This document shows, one piece after another, positions 39,530 to 48,290 of a stretch of DNA of 59,977 nucleotides. Positions within the stretch are counted from its first letter, which is position 1, and each line of letters begins with the position of its first letter. The translations under genes were made by a program, and so were the position numbers. The notes under the pieces were generated by a model. The model worked only from the letters and a program-made list of their open reading frames with translations, was not told where the DNA came from and made no database searches. The stretch covers positions 1 through 59,977 of the forward strand of contig NZ_BMPI01000071.1 in NCBI RefSeq assembly GCF_014647515.1. Direction: 5' to 3'. This stretch comes from Dactylosporangium sucinum. GTDB taxonomy: Bacteria; Actinomycetota; Actinomycetes; Mycobacteriales; Micromonosporaceae.

Positions 39530-41374
39530 ATGGCCCAGCCCCGCGCCCGCGGCTGGCGATTCGCTCAGCACCTCGCGGTGCCGGCTCTCGCCGTCGCGGT
39601 CGTCGCCCTGTTACCCCTGGCCAAGACCGGCACCGCCGAGAGCACCGATCGGTGGACGCCACTCACCCCGGCCAAGGTGTCGTTCACCCAGAAGACGGGC
39701 AAGACGACCACCGCCCAGATCCTCGGGTTCAACGACTTCCACGGCAACATCGACCCGCCGACCGGCAGCGGCGGGCTCATCAACGGCACGCCCGCGGGCG
39801 GCGCCGAGTACCTCAGCACCTACCTGACCAAGCTGCGCAACGCCGCTGCCAAGGAGGGCGTCCACGACAGCGACACGGTCGTCGCCGGTGACAGCATCGG
39901 CGCCTCGCCGCTGGTCAGCGCCGCGTTCCACGACGAGCCGGCGATCGAGGTCCTCAACAAGATGGGTGTCGACATCTCTTCGGTCGGCAACCACGAGTTC
40001 GACGAGGGCGTCACCGAGCTCAAGCGCATCCAGTTCGGCGGCTGCCACCCGGTCGACGGATGCCAGGACGGCGACGGGTTCTCGGGGGCCAACTTCCCGT
40101 ACCTCGCCGCCAACGTCACCAACAAGTCCAACGGCCTGCCGGTCCTGCTGCCGTTCACGATCCGGTTCTACGAGGGCGTTCCGGTCGCGTACGTCGGCAT
40201 GACGCTCGAGGCCACGCCCGGCATCGTCAACCCGGCCGGCATCAAGACCGTCGACTTCAAGGACGAGGTCGAGACGGCCAACCAGTACTCCACCATCCTC
40301 AAGTGGCTCGGCATCCGCTCCATGGTGCTCGTGATCCACGAGGGTGGCGCGCAGAGCAGCCCGCCCGCGCCGCTGGACCCGTCCGGCTGCGCCAACTTCG
40401 CCGGCCCGATCACCGACATCGTCAAGGGTCTCGACCCGGCGTACGGCGTCGTGATCTCCGGCCACACCCACCGCTTCTACACGTGTGACCTGCCGAACTC
40501 GTCCGGCGCCAGCACGCTGGTGACCAGCGCGGGCACGGCCGGCACGCTCGTCACCGACGTTCGCGTCACGCTCGACAAGAAGACGCGCAAGTTCGTCGAC
40601 GCGTCGGCCACGAACGTGATCGTCGAGAACGGCGTGAAGAACCCGGACGGCACCTGGAAGATCGAGAACGGCGTTCCGGTCCGCAACCCGGACCTGGTCG
40701 ACCCGAAGATCAAGAAGATCGCCGACAAGTACCGCACGGCGGTCGCCCCGATCGCCAACAAGGTCGTCGGCACGATCACCGCCGACATCACCACGTCGAC
40801 GACCGCCGCCGGCGAGTCCTCGATGGGTGACGTGATCGCCGATGCGCAGCTGGCCTACACCAAGTCGGCCGGCGCGCAGATCGCGTTCATGAACCCGGGC
40901 GGCATCCGGGCGGCGATCACGTACGCCAACTCGCCCGGCGGCGAGGCGCCGGGTCAGGTGACCTACGGCGAGTGCTTCACGGTCCAGCCGTTCAACAACC
41001 TGGTCGTGACGCAGTCGTTCACCGGCGCCCAGATCAAGGACGTGCTGGAGCAGCAGTTCGTCGGCTTCGGCGGGCAGACGGTCCAGCGCATCCTGCAGGT
41101 GTCGGCCGGCCTGACCTACACCTACAGCGCGTCGGCCGCGGCCGGCTCGAAGGTGAGCGACATCCGGCTCAACGGGACGCCGATCGACCCGGCGGCGACC
41201 TACCTGGTGACGACGAACGACTTCCTCGCCAACGGCGGTGACGGGTTCACCAACCTGGCGAAGGGCACCGGTCGCGTCACCGCGCCCGGCTTCGACGTCG
41301 ACGCGCTCGTCGCGTACCTCGGCGCGGCGCCGGTCACGCCCGGCCCGCAGAACCGCATCACGCGTATCGCCTGA
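39530..41374 (+). CDS. Secreted UshA-type bifunctional 5'-nucleotidase/metallophosphatase
   Basis: 614 residues with an N-terminal export signal (FAQHLAVPALAVAVVALLPL) after a basic start. The metallophosphatase domain shows ILGFNDFHGNIDP (about 65-77), VVAGDSIGASPLVSAAFHDE, VGNHEFDEG, and GVVISGHTHRFYTC. The C-terminal 5'-nucleotidase domain shows ESSMGDVIADAQLAYTKSAG, IAFMNPGGIRAAI, YGECFTVQPFNNLVVTQSFT and TNDFLANGGDGFTNL. It ends at NRITRIA without an LPxTG or anchor. ATG 39530 has GAAGGAG 6 nt upstream. It would scavenge phosphate or nucleosides from extracellular nucleotides, complementing PhoD earlier in the window. Confidence 0.93.
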   Translation: MAQPRARGWRFAQHLAVPALAVAVVALLPLAKTGTAESTDRWTPLTPAKVSFTQKTGKTTTAQILGFNDFHGNIDPPTGSGGLINGTPAGGAEYLSTYLTKLRNAAAKEGVHDSDTVVAGDSIGASPLVSAAFHDEPAIEVLNKMGVDISSVGNHEFDEGVTELKRIQFGGCHPVDGCQDGDGFSGANFPYLAANVTNKSNGLPVLLPFTIRFYEGVPVAYVGMTLEATPGIVNPAGIKTVDFKDEVETANQYSTILKWLGIRSMVLVIHEGGAQSSPPAPLDPSGCANFAGPITDIVKGLDPAYGVVISGHTHRFYTCDLPNSSGASTLVTSAGTAGTLVTDVRVTLDKKTRKFVDASATNVIVENGVKNPDGTWKIENGVPVRNPDLVDPKIKKIADKYRTAVAPIANKVVGTITADITTSTTAAGESSMGDVIADAQLAYTKSAGAQIAFMNPGGIRAAITYANSPGGEAPGQVTYGECFTVQPFNNLVVTQSFTGAQIKDVLEQQFVGFGGQTVQRILQVSAGLTYTYSASAAAGSKVSDIRLNGTPIDPAATYLVTTNDFLANGGDGFTNLAKGTGRVTAPGFDVDALVAYLGAAPVTPGPQNRITRIA

Positions 41375-41383
41375 TCAGCAACC

Positions 41384-41423
41384 GTGTGGGCGGGCGGCGG
41401 GTTTTGCTCCCGCTCGCCCACAC
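41384..41423 (+). terminator. Terminator after the nucleotidase gene
   Basis: GTGTGGGCG pairs with CGCCCACAC, with further GC pairs inside and a TTTTG loop, 10 nt after the stop. Confidence 0.75.
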
Positions 41424-41466
41424 GTATGCTCGCGACGCCGACGAATTTTTCGAGGAGTGTTGATCT

Positions 41467-42276
41467 GTGGAGCGACCGAGCTGGGCACCCGCAGACGTCG
41501 ACCTCGATCGGCCGAGCGTGGCCCGCGTCTACGACTACTACCTCGGCGGCTCCCACAACTTCGCCGCCGACCGCGCCTTCGCCGAGCAGGTCCTCAAGGC
41601 CATGCCCTCGGTCGTCCCGCTGGTCCGCAGCAATCGGGCGTTCCTGCGCCGCGCCGTGACCACCCTCGCCGACCTGGGCGTCCGGCAGTTCCTCGACCTC
41701 GGCTCGGGCATCCCGACCGTCGGCAACGTCCACGAGGTCCTCGCCGACGCCGGCATCACCGACGCCAAGGTCGTCTACGTCGACCACGACCCGGTCGCCG
41801 TCGCGCACAGCCGCGCGATCCTCGCCGACGTGCCCGGCACCGCCGTCGTCGCCGGCGACCTGCGCGACCCGGCCGAAGTGCTGGCCAAGCCGCAGGTGAG
41901 CGGCCTGATCGACTTCACCCGGCCGGTCGCCTTCCTGCTCGTCGCGGTGCTGCACTTCGTGCCCGACGAGCAGCACCCGGCCGAGATCGTCGCCGGATAC
42001 GCCGCCGCCGGGGTCCCGGGCAGCCACGTCGTGCTCTCGCACGCCGGGCTCGACCGCGAGCTGACCCCCGCCGAGGCCGAGGCCTGGGAGATGTACCGCA
42101 AGTCGCCCAACCCGCTGATCCTGCGCACCCGGCAAGAGGTCGAGCGGCTCCTCGGCGACCTCACGCCCCTCGAGCCCGGCATCGTCTCGCCCTGGGAATG
42201 GCGGCCGGAGCCGGACAGCGCGAGCGTTCCCGAAGGCGATGCGCTGGGCTTCGCCGCCGTCGCCCGCAAGGACTAG
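41467..42276 (+). CDS. SAM-dependent methyltransferase of the DUF574 (SAV2177-like) family
   Basis: 269 residues, GTG start at 41467 with GAGGAGTG upstream. The family N-terminus is RPSVARVYDYYLGGSHNFAA DR-type (Y-D-Y-x-L-G-G-x-x-N-F). Motif I is QFLDLGSGIPTVGNVHEVLA, and the acidic loop is VVYVDHDPVAVAHSRAIL. Later come VAFLLVAVLHFVPDEQHPAE and NPLILRTRQEVERLLGDL. The family is expanded in filamentous actinomycetes; substrates are unknown. The stop codon TAG overlaps a possible GTG start of the GGDEF/EAL gene, so the two are likely co-transcribed. Confidence 0.93.
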   Translation: MERPSWAPADVDLDRPSVARVYDYYLGGSHNFAADRAFAEQVLKAMPSVVPLVRSNRAFLRRAVTTLADLGVRQFLDLGSGIPTVGNVHEVLADAGITDAKVVYVDHDPVAVAHSRAILADVPGTAVVAGDLRDPAEVLAKPQVSGLIDFTRPVAFLLVAVLHFVPDEQHPAEIVAGYAAAGVPGSHVVLSHAGLDRELTPAEAEAWEMYRKSPNPLILRTRQEVERLLGDLTPLEPGIVSPWEWRPEPDSASVPEGDALGFAAVARKD

Positions 42277-42290
42277 TGGCGCCGCCGATC

Positions 42291-44399
42291 ATGACCGCCC
42301 TCAGCCCCACGCCGACGTCGCGGGACCGCCCGCACCGTGCCGCCGAACGGATGGCACGCGCCTGGTCACTGGCAGTTGCCGGCACGAGTTACGTGTCGAT
42401 GAGCGGCCTGGAGGTCCAGGACTTCCTCACCAGTCTCTCGACGCGCATCATCCACGCCCTGACGGCCGAGGTCTTCGACCCGGCCGACGTGCGCGAGGTC
42501 GGTGCCACGCTGGTCGCGGCCCACTTCACCGAGCCGACGACGGTGGAGCGCACGATGGCCGTGCTCAGCGAGCAGTTCGGCAACGCGCCGGCCCGCCGCA
42601 TCGCGCAGATCCAGGGCGCGCTCGCGGCCGGCTACGCCCTCGCCCTGCGCGACCGCGTCCTCGAGGAGCAGGAGGAGATCCGCACCGCGGCGCTGTGGTC
42701 GCAGGCCCGCGCCGAGGAGGGCCGCCGGGTCAGCGACGCGCGGTTCCGCGCGATCTTCGCCGGCGCGGCCATCGGAATGAGCGTGAGCACCGTCGACGGG
42801 CGCGTGGTCGAGGTCAACCAGGCGCTGTGCGACATGCTCGGCTACACCGCCGACGAGCTGCTCGCGATGACGTTCGAGGATTTCGTACTGCCGGACGACC
42901 CGCCGTCGGCCGCCGAACTCTTCGCCGACCTGTTCGCCGGGCAGCGGGAGCAGGTGCGGATCGAGAAGCCCTACATCCACAAGGACGGGCACCGGGTCTG
43001 GACCGACCTGGTCGCCTCGGTGATCCGCGACGACGAGGACCGGCCGCGCTGGCTCGTCGCCATGTTCGAGGACATCACCGAGCGGCACCTCCTGCAGGTC
43101 CGCCTCCGCCACCAGGCGCTGCACGACCCGCTGACCCAGCTGCCGAACCGCACGCTGTTCTTCGATCGGCTCGCGGCGCTGCTCGAGGACGCGTCCGGCG
43201 ACGCCCGCGTCGGCGTCTGCTATCTGGACGTCGACGGGTTCAAGGTCATCAACGACACGCTCGGCCACGACGTCGGCGACCAGCTGCTACAGACCGTCGC
43301 CCGCCGGCTGGCCCGGTCGATCAACGGCGAGGGCCAGCTCGTCGCGCGCATGGGTGGCGACGAGTTCGTGGTGCTCATCGAGAACTCCGCCAGCACCGAG
43401 CAGGTCGTCTCGGTCGCCGAGAAGGCCCTCGACACCGTCCGCGCGCCGGTCCACGTCGGCGGGCACGAGATCAGCATCTCCGCCAGCATCGGCGTCGTCG
43501 AGCAGCCGCTGCAGGGCACGAGCACCGGCGAGCTGATGAAGGCGGCCGACACCACGCTCTACTGGGCGAAGGCCGACGGCCGCAACCGCCTGGCGCTGTT
43601 CGACGCCGACCGGCACGCGCGGGAGGTCACGCGGTACGAGCTGTCGGCGAGCATGCCGGCGGCGCTGGAGCGGCGGGAGTTCTTCGTCGAGTACCAGCCG
43701 CTCGTCCGCCTCTCGGACGCCCGCATCATGGGCGTCGAGGCGCTGGTCCGCTGGCGGCACCCGCGCTTCGGGGTGCTGGGGCCCGACGCGTTCATCGGCA
43801 TGGCCGAGGAGACGGGCCTGATCGTCCCGCTGGGCCGCTGGGTGCTGCACGAGGCCTGCAAGCAGGCGGCGGAGTGGCACCGCACCGCGCCGGACAAGGC
43901 GCCGCTCATGAGCGTCAACCTGGCGGTGCGCCAGATGCGCGACCGCACGATCGTCCGGGACGTCAAGGCGATCCTGGAGCAGACCGGGCTGGCTCCCGAG
44001 CGGCTCCAGCTGGAGCTGACGGAGAGCGCGGTCATGGGCACCGGCGGCGAGCCCACCGAGGCCCTGAAGGCGCTCGCCGAGCTCGGCCCGCGCATCGCCA
44101 TCGACGACTTCGGCACCGGCTACTCGAACTTCGCATACCTGCGGCACCTCCCGGTGCACAGCCTCAAGCTGGCCGGCTCGTTCGTCGCCGGGCTGCGCCC
44201 GCCGGAGCGCCCCGACCCGGTGGACGAGCAGATCGTGGCGGCCGTGATCGGCCTGGCCCACACGCTCAAGCTGAGCGTCACCGCCGAGGGCGTGGAGACC
44301 GCCGAACAGGCCAGCCGCCTCCAGGCCCTCGGCTGCGACACCGCTCAGGGCTGGTACTACGCGAGCCCCGGCCCCGCCTCGGCGATCAATCTCGACTGA
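42291..44399 (+). CDS. PAS-GGDEF-EAL cyclic-di-GMP signalling protein
   Basis: 702 residues. Residues 1-150 are a helical N-terminal region without membrane segments. A PAS domain follows (FRAIFAGAAIGMSVSTVDGR through WLVAMFEDITERHLLQVRLR). The GGDEF domain has an intact active site RMGGDEFVV near residue 355. The EAL domain starts at GVEALVRWRH near residue 481 and keeps the catalytic set (N in MSVNLAVRQ, E in LELTESAVM, DD in AIDDFGTGYS, K in VHSLKL, E in VTAEGVETAE, Q in DTAQGWYY). Both synthesis and breakdown of c-di-GMP are possible. The start is ATG 42291; GTG 42276, overlapping the upstream stop, is an alternative. Confidence 0.93.
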   Translation: MTALSPTPTSRDRPHRAAERMARAWSLAVAGTSYVSMSGLEVQDFLTSLSTRIIHALTAEVFDPADVREVGATLVAAHFTEPTTVERTMAVLSEQFGNAPARRIAQIQGALAAGYALALRDRVLEEQEEIRTAALWSQARAEEGRRVSDARFRAIFAGAAIGMSVSTVDGRVVEVNQALCDMLGYTADELLAMTFEDFVLPDDPPSAAELFADLFAGQREQVRIEKPYIHKDGHRVWTDLVASVIRDDEDRPRWLVAMFEDITERHLLQVRLRHQALHDPLTQLPNRTLFFDRLAALLEDASGDARVGVCYLDVDGFKVINDTLGHDVGDQLLQTVARRLARSINGEGQLVARMGGDEFVVLIENSASTEQVVSVAEKALDTVRAPVHVGGHEISISASIGVVEQPLQGTSTGELMKAADTTLYWAKADGRNRLALFDADRHAREVTRYELSASMPAALERREFFVEYQPLVRLSDARIMGVEALVRWRHPRFGVLGPDAFIGMAEETGLIVPLGRWVLHEACKQAAEWHRTAPDKAPLMSVNLAVRQMRDRTIVRDVKAILEQTGLAPERLQLELTESAVMGTGGEPTEALKALAELGPRIAIDDFGTGYSNFAYLRHLPVHSLKLAGSFVAGLRPPERPDPVDEQIVAAVIGLAHTLKLSVTAEGVETAEQASRLQALGCDTAQGWYYASPGPASAINLD

Positions 44400-44445
44400 T
44401 ACTTTCAGGCGAGGCGCGACACGGCCGCCGCGTCCGGCATCCGAC

Positions 44446-44820
44446 TCAGTGAGCGGCGTAGGGGTTCACTTCTTCGTGCATGTCGGTCATGAACTGCGAC
44501 CACATGTCGTCTTCGTGCGGGTCCGCACCGATCAGGTCGTAGTGTCCGGTGGTGAAATCGGGGTCGAGCTGCCAGTCGGGCAGGTCGACGTCGTCGTCGC
44601 CCCCGTCGAGCGGCTCGTCCTCGACGTCCCCGTCGATCGCGAACACCCCGGTGATGTCGTCGTGCCCATCGGTCTCTATTGCGTGATCAAAGTGGTCGTG
44701 CTGGTCGTGCTGCTGGTCGTGCTGGTCGAACTGGTGGTCGCCGAAGACATGGTCGACTCCACCGCCGTGGTCGACGTGGAGGCCGTCCTCGCTGCCCCAG
44801 TCGAGCTCATAGTCGCTCAT
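44446..44820 (-). CDS. Acidic Asp/His-rich small protein
   Basis: 124 residues from ATG 44820 with GGAGCAGG before it. The composition is extreme: roughly a third Asp plus many His, with runs such as DHQFDQHDQQHDQHDHFDHA and IETDGHDD, and no Lys or Arg. The C-terminal third is less repetitive (WQLDPDFTTGHYDLIGADPH, DDMWSQFMTDMHEEVNPYAA). No signal or membrane segment. It could bind divalent metals or be an acidic mimic protein. I do not recognise a family, and the clean ribosome site is the main support for its being real. Divergent from the truncated toxin/antitoxin pair. Confidence 0.7.
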   Translation of the reverse strand: MSDYELDWGSEDGLHVDHGGGVDHVFGDHQFDQHDQQHDQHDHFDHAIETDGHDDITGVFAIDGDVEDEPLDGGDDDVDLPDWQLDPDFTTGHYDLIGADPHEDDMWSQFMTDMHEEVNPYAAH

Positions 44821-44917
44821 GTCCTGCTCCAGGCGTCGGTCCGTCTACCCATGCAACGGTAGGTGCACCCGCACACCCCCTGCTCCCCGAAACGTGCCAC
44901 GTCCTCCACACCAACCC

Positions 44918-45109
44918 GTCCGGCCAGGCTCAGCCGGCACCAGCGAGGTTCGGATGATTTTTGCGTTCGACCCGCTCCGCGAGGCGATCATCCTGGTGGC
45001 GGGCGACAAGTCGGGACACTGGCAGGAGTGGTATCACGAGGCGATTCCGCTCGCGGACGAGCGGTACGCGCAGCACCTGATCGCGATGAAGGCGGAGGAA
45101 CGCTCATGA
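44918..45109 (+). pseudogene. 5'-truncated RelE/HigB-type toxin gene
   Basis: The frame reads VRPGSAGTSEVRMIFAFDPL then EAIILVAGDKSGHWQEWYHE and AIPLADERYAQHL. This is the C-terminal half of an actinobacterial RelE/ParE-HigB-like toxin, in which a K-E-L-R-P-G-S-x-G motif precedes F-A-F-D-P and G-D-K-S-G. The first 60 or so residues are missing in all three frames upstream. The first in-frame ATG (44954) would give only 51 residues. It overlaps the antitoxin by ATGA. It is probably non-toxic and retained as the head of the antitoxin transcript. Confidence 0.75.
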
Positions 45110-45438
45110 CCGGGGCCGTGAACTGGCGTGACGTCCGGACGGAAGCTCGTGCCGTCGATCCGGAGTGGGACTCCGTCGAGCGGGTCGAGCGCCGGCAGCG
45201 GATGCGCGAACGGATGCTCGCCTCGGTCAGCGGGGCCCAACTGGCCGAAATCCGGCAACAGCTCGGTTTGACGCAGGTGCAGCTCGCCGAGGCCACCGGC
45301 CTGTCCCAGGCACGCATCAGCCAGATCGAGAACGGCGACGCGGTCGGCCTCGACACCCTCCGGGCGTACGTGCTCGGGCTTGGCGGGCACCTCGACGTCG
45401 TGGTGCGGATCGGCAACATTCAGCTCAACGTCGCCTGA
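45106..45438 (+). CDS. XRE-family antitoxin, intact
   Basis: 110 residues with an HTH at about residues 48-95: QLAEIRQQLGLTQVQLAEAT then GLSQARISQIENGDAVGLDT. It is the normal partner of the RelE/HigB-like toxin, whose remnant overlaps its start by 4 nt. The N-terminal RTEARAVDPEWDSVERVERR is the usual antitoxin lead-in. With the toxin broken, it is an orphan antitoxin or autoregulator that could still neutralise related toxins elsewhere. Confidence 0.88.
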   Translation: MTGAVNWRDVRTEARAVDPEWDSVERVERRQRMRERMLASVSGAQLAEIRQQLGLTQVQLAEATGLSQARISQIENGDAVGLDTLRAYVLGLGGHLDVVVRIGNIQLNVA

Positions 45439-45492
45439 AAGACCGCGGCCGGCCAGGCGGCTCGCCCCGGCCGGCCACGTTGTGCCGCTTTG

Positions 45493-46791
45493 TCAGGGCT
45501 GGAGCCACCAGGGGCTGGAGTATGCCACGCCGAAGTCGTTGCACGGGTGGGCGTTCGGGCCCGGGCTGGGGTTGGGCTGGGTCGGGTCGCTGACGCGCAG
45601 GACCACCCAGTTGCCCGCGGCCACGTCCAGCGGGAGCGTGAACGTCGCCACCGTGTTGGCCACCGTATCCACGACGAGGGGGACGGTCGGGGCGGTCGAG
45701 CCGGGGCGGAGGACCTGGATGCGCAGGGGCTTGCCGTCCCACTCCGGGCCGCGGTTGAGGTCGACGGCGAAGCGGACGTCGCCGCGGGACATCGGCAGGA
45801 CGCCGCCCATGCGGGCCACCGCGCCCGCCGGGGTGGTCGCGGTCGCGTCCAGGCGCAGGCCGGACACGCGCGTGGCGAAGAAGCGGCGGGCGCGCATGGC
45901 CTCGAAGACGCCGGCGCGGGTGTTCTGGGTCACCCACAGGCCCATCCGGCCCTTGCCCTCGGGGAAGCCCCAGTTGGTGCCGTGCTCGTCCGACACGCCG
46001 CTCAGGCCCGTGCGCCAGCCGGCGTTGAGGCAGGCGTTGAGCGCCGAGGTGCGGCCGTCGGACCAGCCGTCGAAGAGGTAGTCGTCGCCGCGGTTGAACA
46101 TCTCCAGGCTGACCATCGCGTCGCGGGCCGACGCGGTGTAGGAGAAGTTGCCGAAGCGGGCGATCTCGCGGCCCGGGTGGTTGAAGCTGGCGATGCCGCC
46201 GTTGTTGATGATCCAGTTGTACAGGCCGCCCATGTTGCTGGAGCCACCCAGGTCGGTGAAGCTGGCGGTGCCCCAGACGTTGACGTGGCCCAGCAGCGGG
46301 TGGGACCACTCGAAGCCGCGGATCGCGGTGTAGTTGCCGGGGTCGTCGGCCGCGTTGGCCAGCGTGCCGGTGCGGTCCCACTCCGACTTCGACAGGCCGC
46401 TGATCGAGAACAGCGTCGCGTGGTCGGTCAGCGCGGCGACGTCGAGGCCGGCCGAGCGCATCGAGGCGAAGGCGAGGTTCGGGTCGCCGTCGCCGTCGGA
46501 CATCACGGTGTGGTTGTGCATGTCGGCGTGCACCAGCGTGGTGCCCTGCGTGATCGCCGACGCCCGCGACGCACCCGTGAGGGCGGCCGCGCTGCCCGCC
46601 GTCGCAGCTGTGGCGGACTCGGCCAGGTGGGTGCCGGCCGGGGCGGCGGCGGCCCGGCCGGGGGCGGCGGCCAGCAGGAGCAGGCCACCCGCGCCGGCGG
46701 CGCCGGCGAGGAGCCCGCGCCGCCCGAGCCCGGCGGAGTCGCCGGACGAGTGGTGGTGGGGGTGAGAGTGGTCGTGGCTGTGGTCACTCAT
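45493..46791 (-). CDS. CehA/McbA-family PHP-domain metallohydrolase, exported
   Basis: 432 residues. N-terminus: His-rich SDHSHDHSHPHHHSSG, then a Tat-like signal GRRGLLAGAAGAGGLLLLAA. The PHP metal site begins TLVHADMHNHTVMSDGDGDP, followed by VAALTDHATLFSISGLSKSE, RGFEWSHPLLGHVNVWG, GIASFNHPGREIARFGNFSY and GLSGVSDEHGTNWGFPEG. These are the motifs of the CehA/McbA family, whose founders hydrolyse carbaryl-type carbamates or phosphoesters. A C-terminal beta domain ends SSPWWLQP. ATG 46791 is used. The His-rich leader may load metal. It follows the Ca-loop protein gene by 65 nt on the same strand and may be the last gene of that cluster. Confidence 0.88.
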   Translation of the reverse strand: MSDHSHDHSHPHHHSSGDSAGLGRRGLLAGAAGAGGLLLLAAAPGRAAAAPAGTHLAESATAATAGSAAALTGASRASAITQGTTLVHADMHNHTVMSDGDGDPNLAFASMRSAGLDVAALTDHATLFSISGLSKSEWDRTGTLANAADDPGNYTAIRGFEWSHPLLGHVNVWGTASFTDLGGSSNMGGLYNWIINNGGIASFNHPGREIARFGNFSYTASARDAMVSLEMFNRGDDYLFDGWSDGRTSALNACLNAGWRTGLSGVSDEHGTNWGFPEGKGRMGLWVTQNTRAGVFEAMRARRFFATRVSGLRLDATATTPAGAVARMGGVLPMSRGDVRFAVDLNRGPEWDGKPLRIQVLRPGSTAPTVPLVVDTVANTVATFTLPLDVAAGNWVVLRVSDPTQPNPSPGPNAHPCNDFGVAYSSPWWLQP

Positions 46792-46856
46792 GGCGTCAGC
46801 CAACTCGACGACCGTCAATATGTAGAAACATGTTCATGTCTTGCGGGCGAACATTG

Positions 46857-48047
46857 TCAGCGCGTGCGCCGGTCCAGCCAGCCGTCGCCGTTCACGTCCT
46901 CGTACCGCGCGTCCATCCGCCCGTCGTGGTTGGTGTCAACCTCGGACGAGTCGATCAGCCCGTCCCGGTTGACGTCATGCCCGACGAACTCCGGACGCCC
47001 GTCGCCGTCCGCGTCGACGATGATGTTGACGCCGCCGTCCGACCGGTTGACGTACGTATGCTGGTCCCACCGTCCGTCGCCGTCCCAGTCGACCCGCGTG
47101 TGATACCCGTCGGTGGGCGCGCCCAGCCCGTGCCGCTCCCCGAGGGAGGACGGCTGCCCCGACCAGCCCTGGTCGCCGACCAGCCCGGCGAGCCCACCGC
47201 CGTGCGACGGCGGAGCGGGCGGGGTGCTCGATCCGTAGGTGCTGGCCCGATACACGGTGCCCTGCCCGTCCCGCTCGACCTCGGTGGGCACGCCGCTGGG
47301 CGCCTCGGCCAGGCCGGCGAAGCCGTGGGGCTCGTCCACCTGCCCGTGCCCGGCCTCGGCGAGGCCGGCGTTGCCGTAGTCGCCGCCCGCATTCCCGCCG
47401 TAGTAGGACGGGCCGCGCTCCGCACCCGGCGCCTCGGCCAGGCCGGCGTTGCCGTAGGACGCGTCGGCCTGTCCGTAGCCGGCCTCCGGCTGCCCGTAGC
47501 CGGCCTCGGCCAGGCCCGCAGCGCCGTACCCGGGATCGCTGCCGTATCCCGCCGCATAGCCGGGCCCGGCCGCCGCGTAGCCGTCACCCGAGGACGCGTA
47601 AGCACCGCCGGGACCCGCCTCGGCAAAACCGCCCGAACCGGCCCGCACGTCGAAGCCGCCAGCCGCCTCGCCGACCGCCCCGAGGTGCCGCCCGAACCCG
47701 GCCCCGGACCCGGCGTCGTCGAACGACGGCGCCGCGTGGCGCCCGCCGACCGCCCCGACGGCATCCCCGATGCCGTGGCCGTGACCGTGGCTGCCCGCGA
47801 CGGCGTCGCCGATGCCGGAGCCGATCGAGCCCATCTCCGAGAAGAGCCCGAACATCCCGGCCTTGCTGGTCCGCTGCTCGACCCGCGACTCTCCACCCGG
47901 GTCGGCGCCGACCTGGACGCGCAGCACCTCCAGCTCCTCGGCGCTCAGCCGGTATCCGGCCAGGGCCGACGCCGGGTCCGCCGCCAGCCGGGCCTTGAAG
48001 CCCGGATCGCTCAGCAGTCGCTCCAGCACGTCGTCGAAGTCGGACAT
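46857..48047 (-). CDS. Leader-like N-terminus plus Gly-rich repeats plus calcium-loop repeats
   Basis: 396 residues in three parts. (1) Residues 1-43, DDVLERLLSDPGFKARLAAD then PASALAGYRLSAEELEVLR, resemble the leader domain of Franean1_4349/NHLP-type RiPP precursors. (2) A central Gly/Ala/Tyr-rich region with degenerate repeats of NAGLAEAGYGQ/NAGLAEAP. (3) A C-terminal run of Asp-loops, DWDGDGRWDQ, DADGDGRPEF, DVNRDGLIDSSE, DTNHDGRMDA and DVNGDGWLD, the EF-hand/dockerin-like calcium pattern. No signal peptide. GGGGG ribosome site before ATG 48047, which lies 15 nt after the zinc-ribbon gene. A modified or proteolysed substrate of the upstream M50 fusion is an attractive but unproven idea. 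Confidence 0.78.
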   Translation of the reverse strand: MSDFDDVLERLLSDPGFKARLAADPASALAGYRLSAEELEVLRVQVGADPGGESRVEQRTSKAGMFGLFSEMGSIGSGIGDAVAGSHGHGHGIGDAVGAVGGRHAAPSFDDAGSGAGFGRHLGAVGEAAGGFDVRAGSGGFAEAGPGGAYASSGDGYAAAGPGYAAGYGSDPGYGAAGLAEAGYGQPEAGYGQADASYGNAGLAEAPGAERGPSYYGGNAGGDYGNAGLAEAGHGQVDEPHGFAGLAEAPSGVPTEVERDGQGTVYRASTYGSSTPPAPPSHGGGLAGLVGDQGWSGQPSSLGERHGLGAPTDGYHTRVDWDGDGRWDQHTYVNRSDGGVNIIVDADGDGRPEFVGHDVNRDGLIDSSEVDTNHDGRMDARYEDVNGDGWLDRRTR

Positions 48048-48062
48048 GACAAACCCCCGAAA

Positions 48063-48278
48063 TCAGTCGAGCTCTGGCATCGGCACCGGTTGGGGCCGCG
48101 GCCGGCAGGTCCCGCACTGCACCGCGTCCTCCACGACCAGCCCTTCGGCCCGGCCGCGGCGCTGCGAGCGGTGCACCTCCAGCAGATAGGGGCCGAACCG
48201 TGCATGGTCCTCGCACAGCCCGCGGCCGCAGAACCGGCACGACCCCCGCGCCGCCTTGGCGCAGAACCAACAGAGCAC
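48063..48278 (-). CDS. Small Cys-rich zinc-ribbon protein (DUF2180-like)
   Basis: 71 residues from GTG 48278 (GGAGAGG before it). Three CxxC-type knuckles are visible: LCWFCAKAARG, SCRFCGRGLCEDHARFGPYL and QCGTCRPRPQP. This gives up to two zinc sites, with a His (CEDH) as possible ligand. The layout resembles DUF2180 proteins of actinomycetes, whose role is unknown. It is tightly packed between the M50 fusion (12 nt) and the leader/Ca-loop gene (15 nt), so all three share an operon. Confidence 0.8.
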   Translation of the reverse strand: MLCWFCAKAARGSCRFCGRGLCEDHARFGPYLLEVHRSQRRGRAEGLVVEDAVQCGTCRPRPQPVPMPELD

Positions 48279-48290
48279 AGCCTCTCCTAC

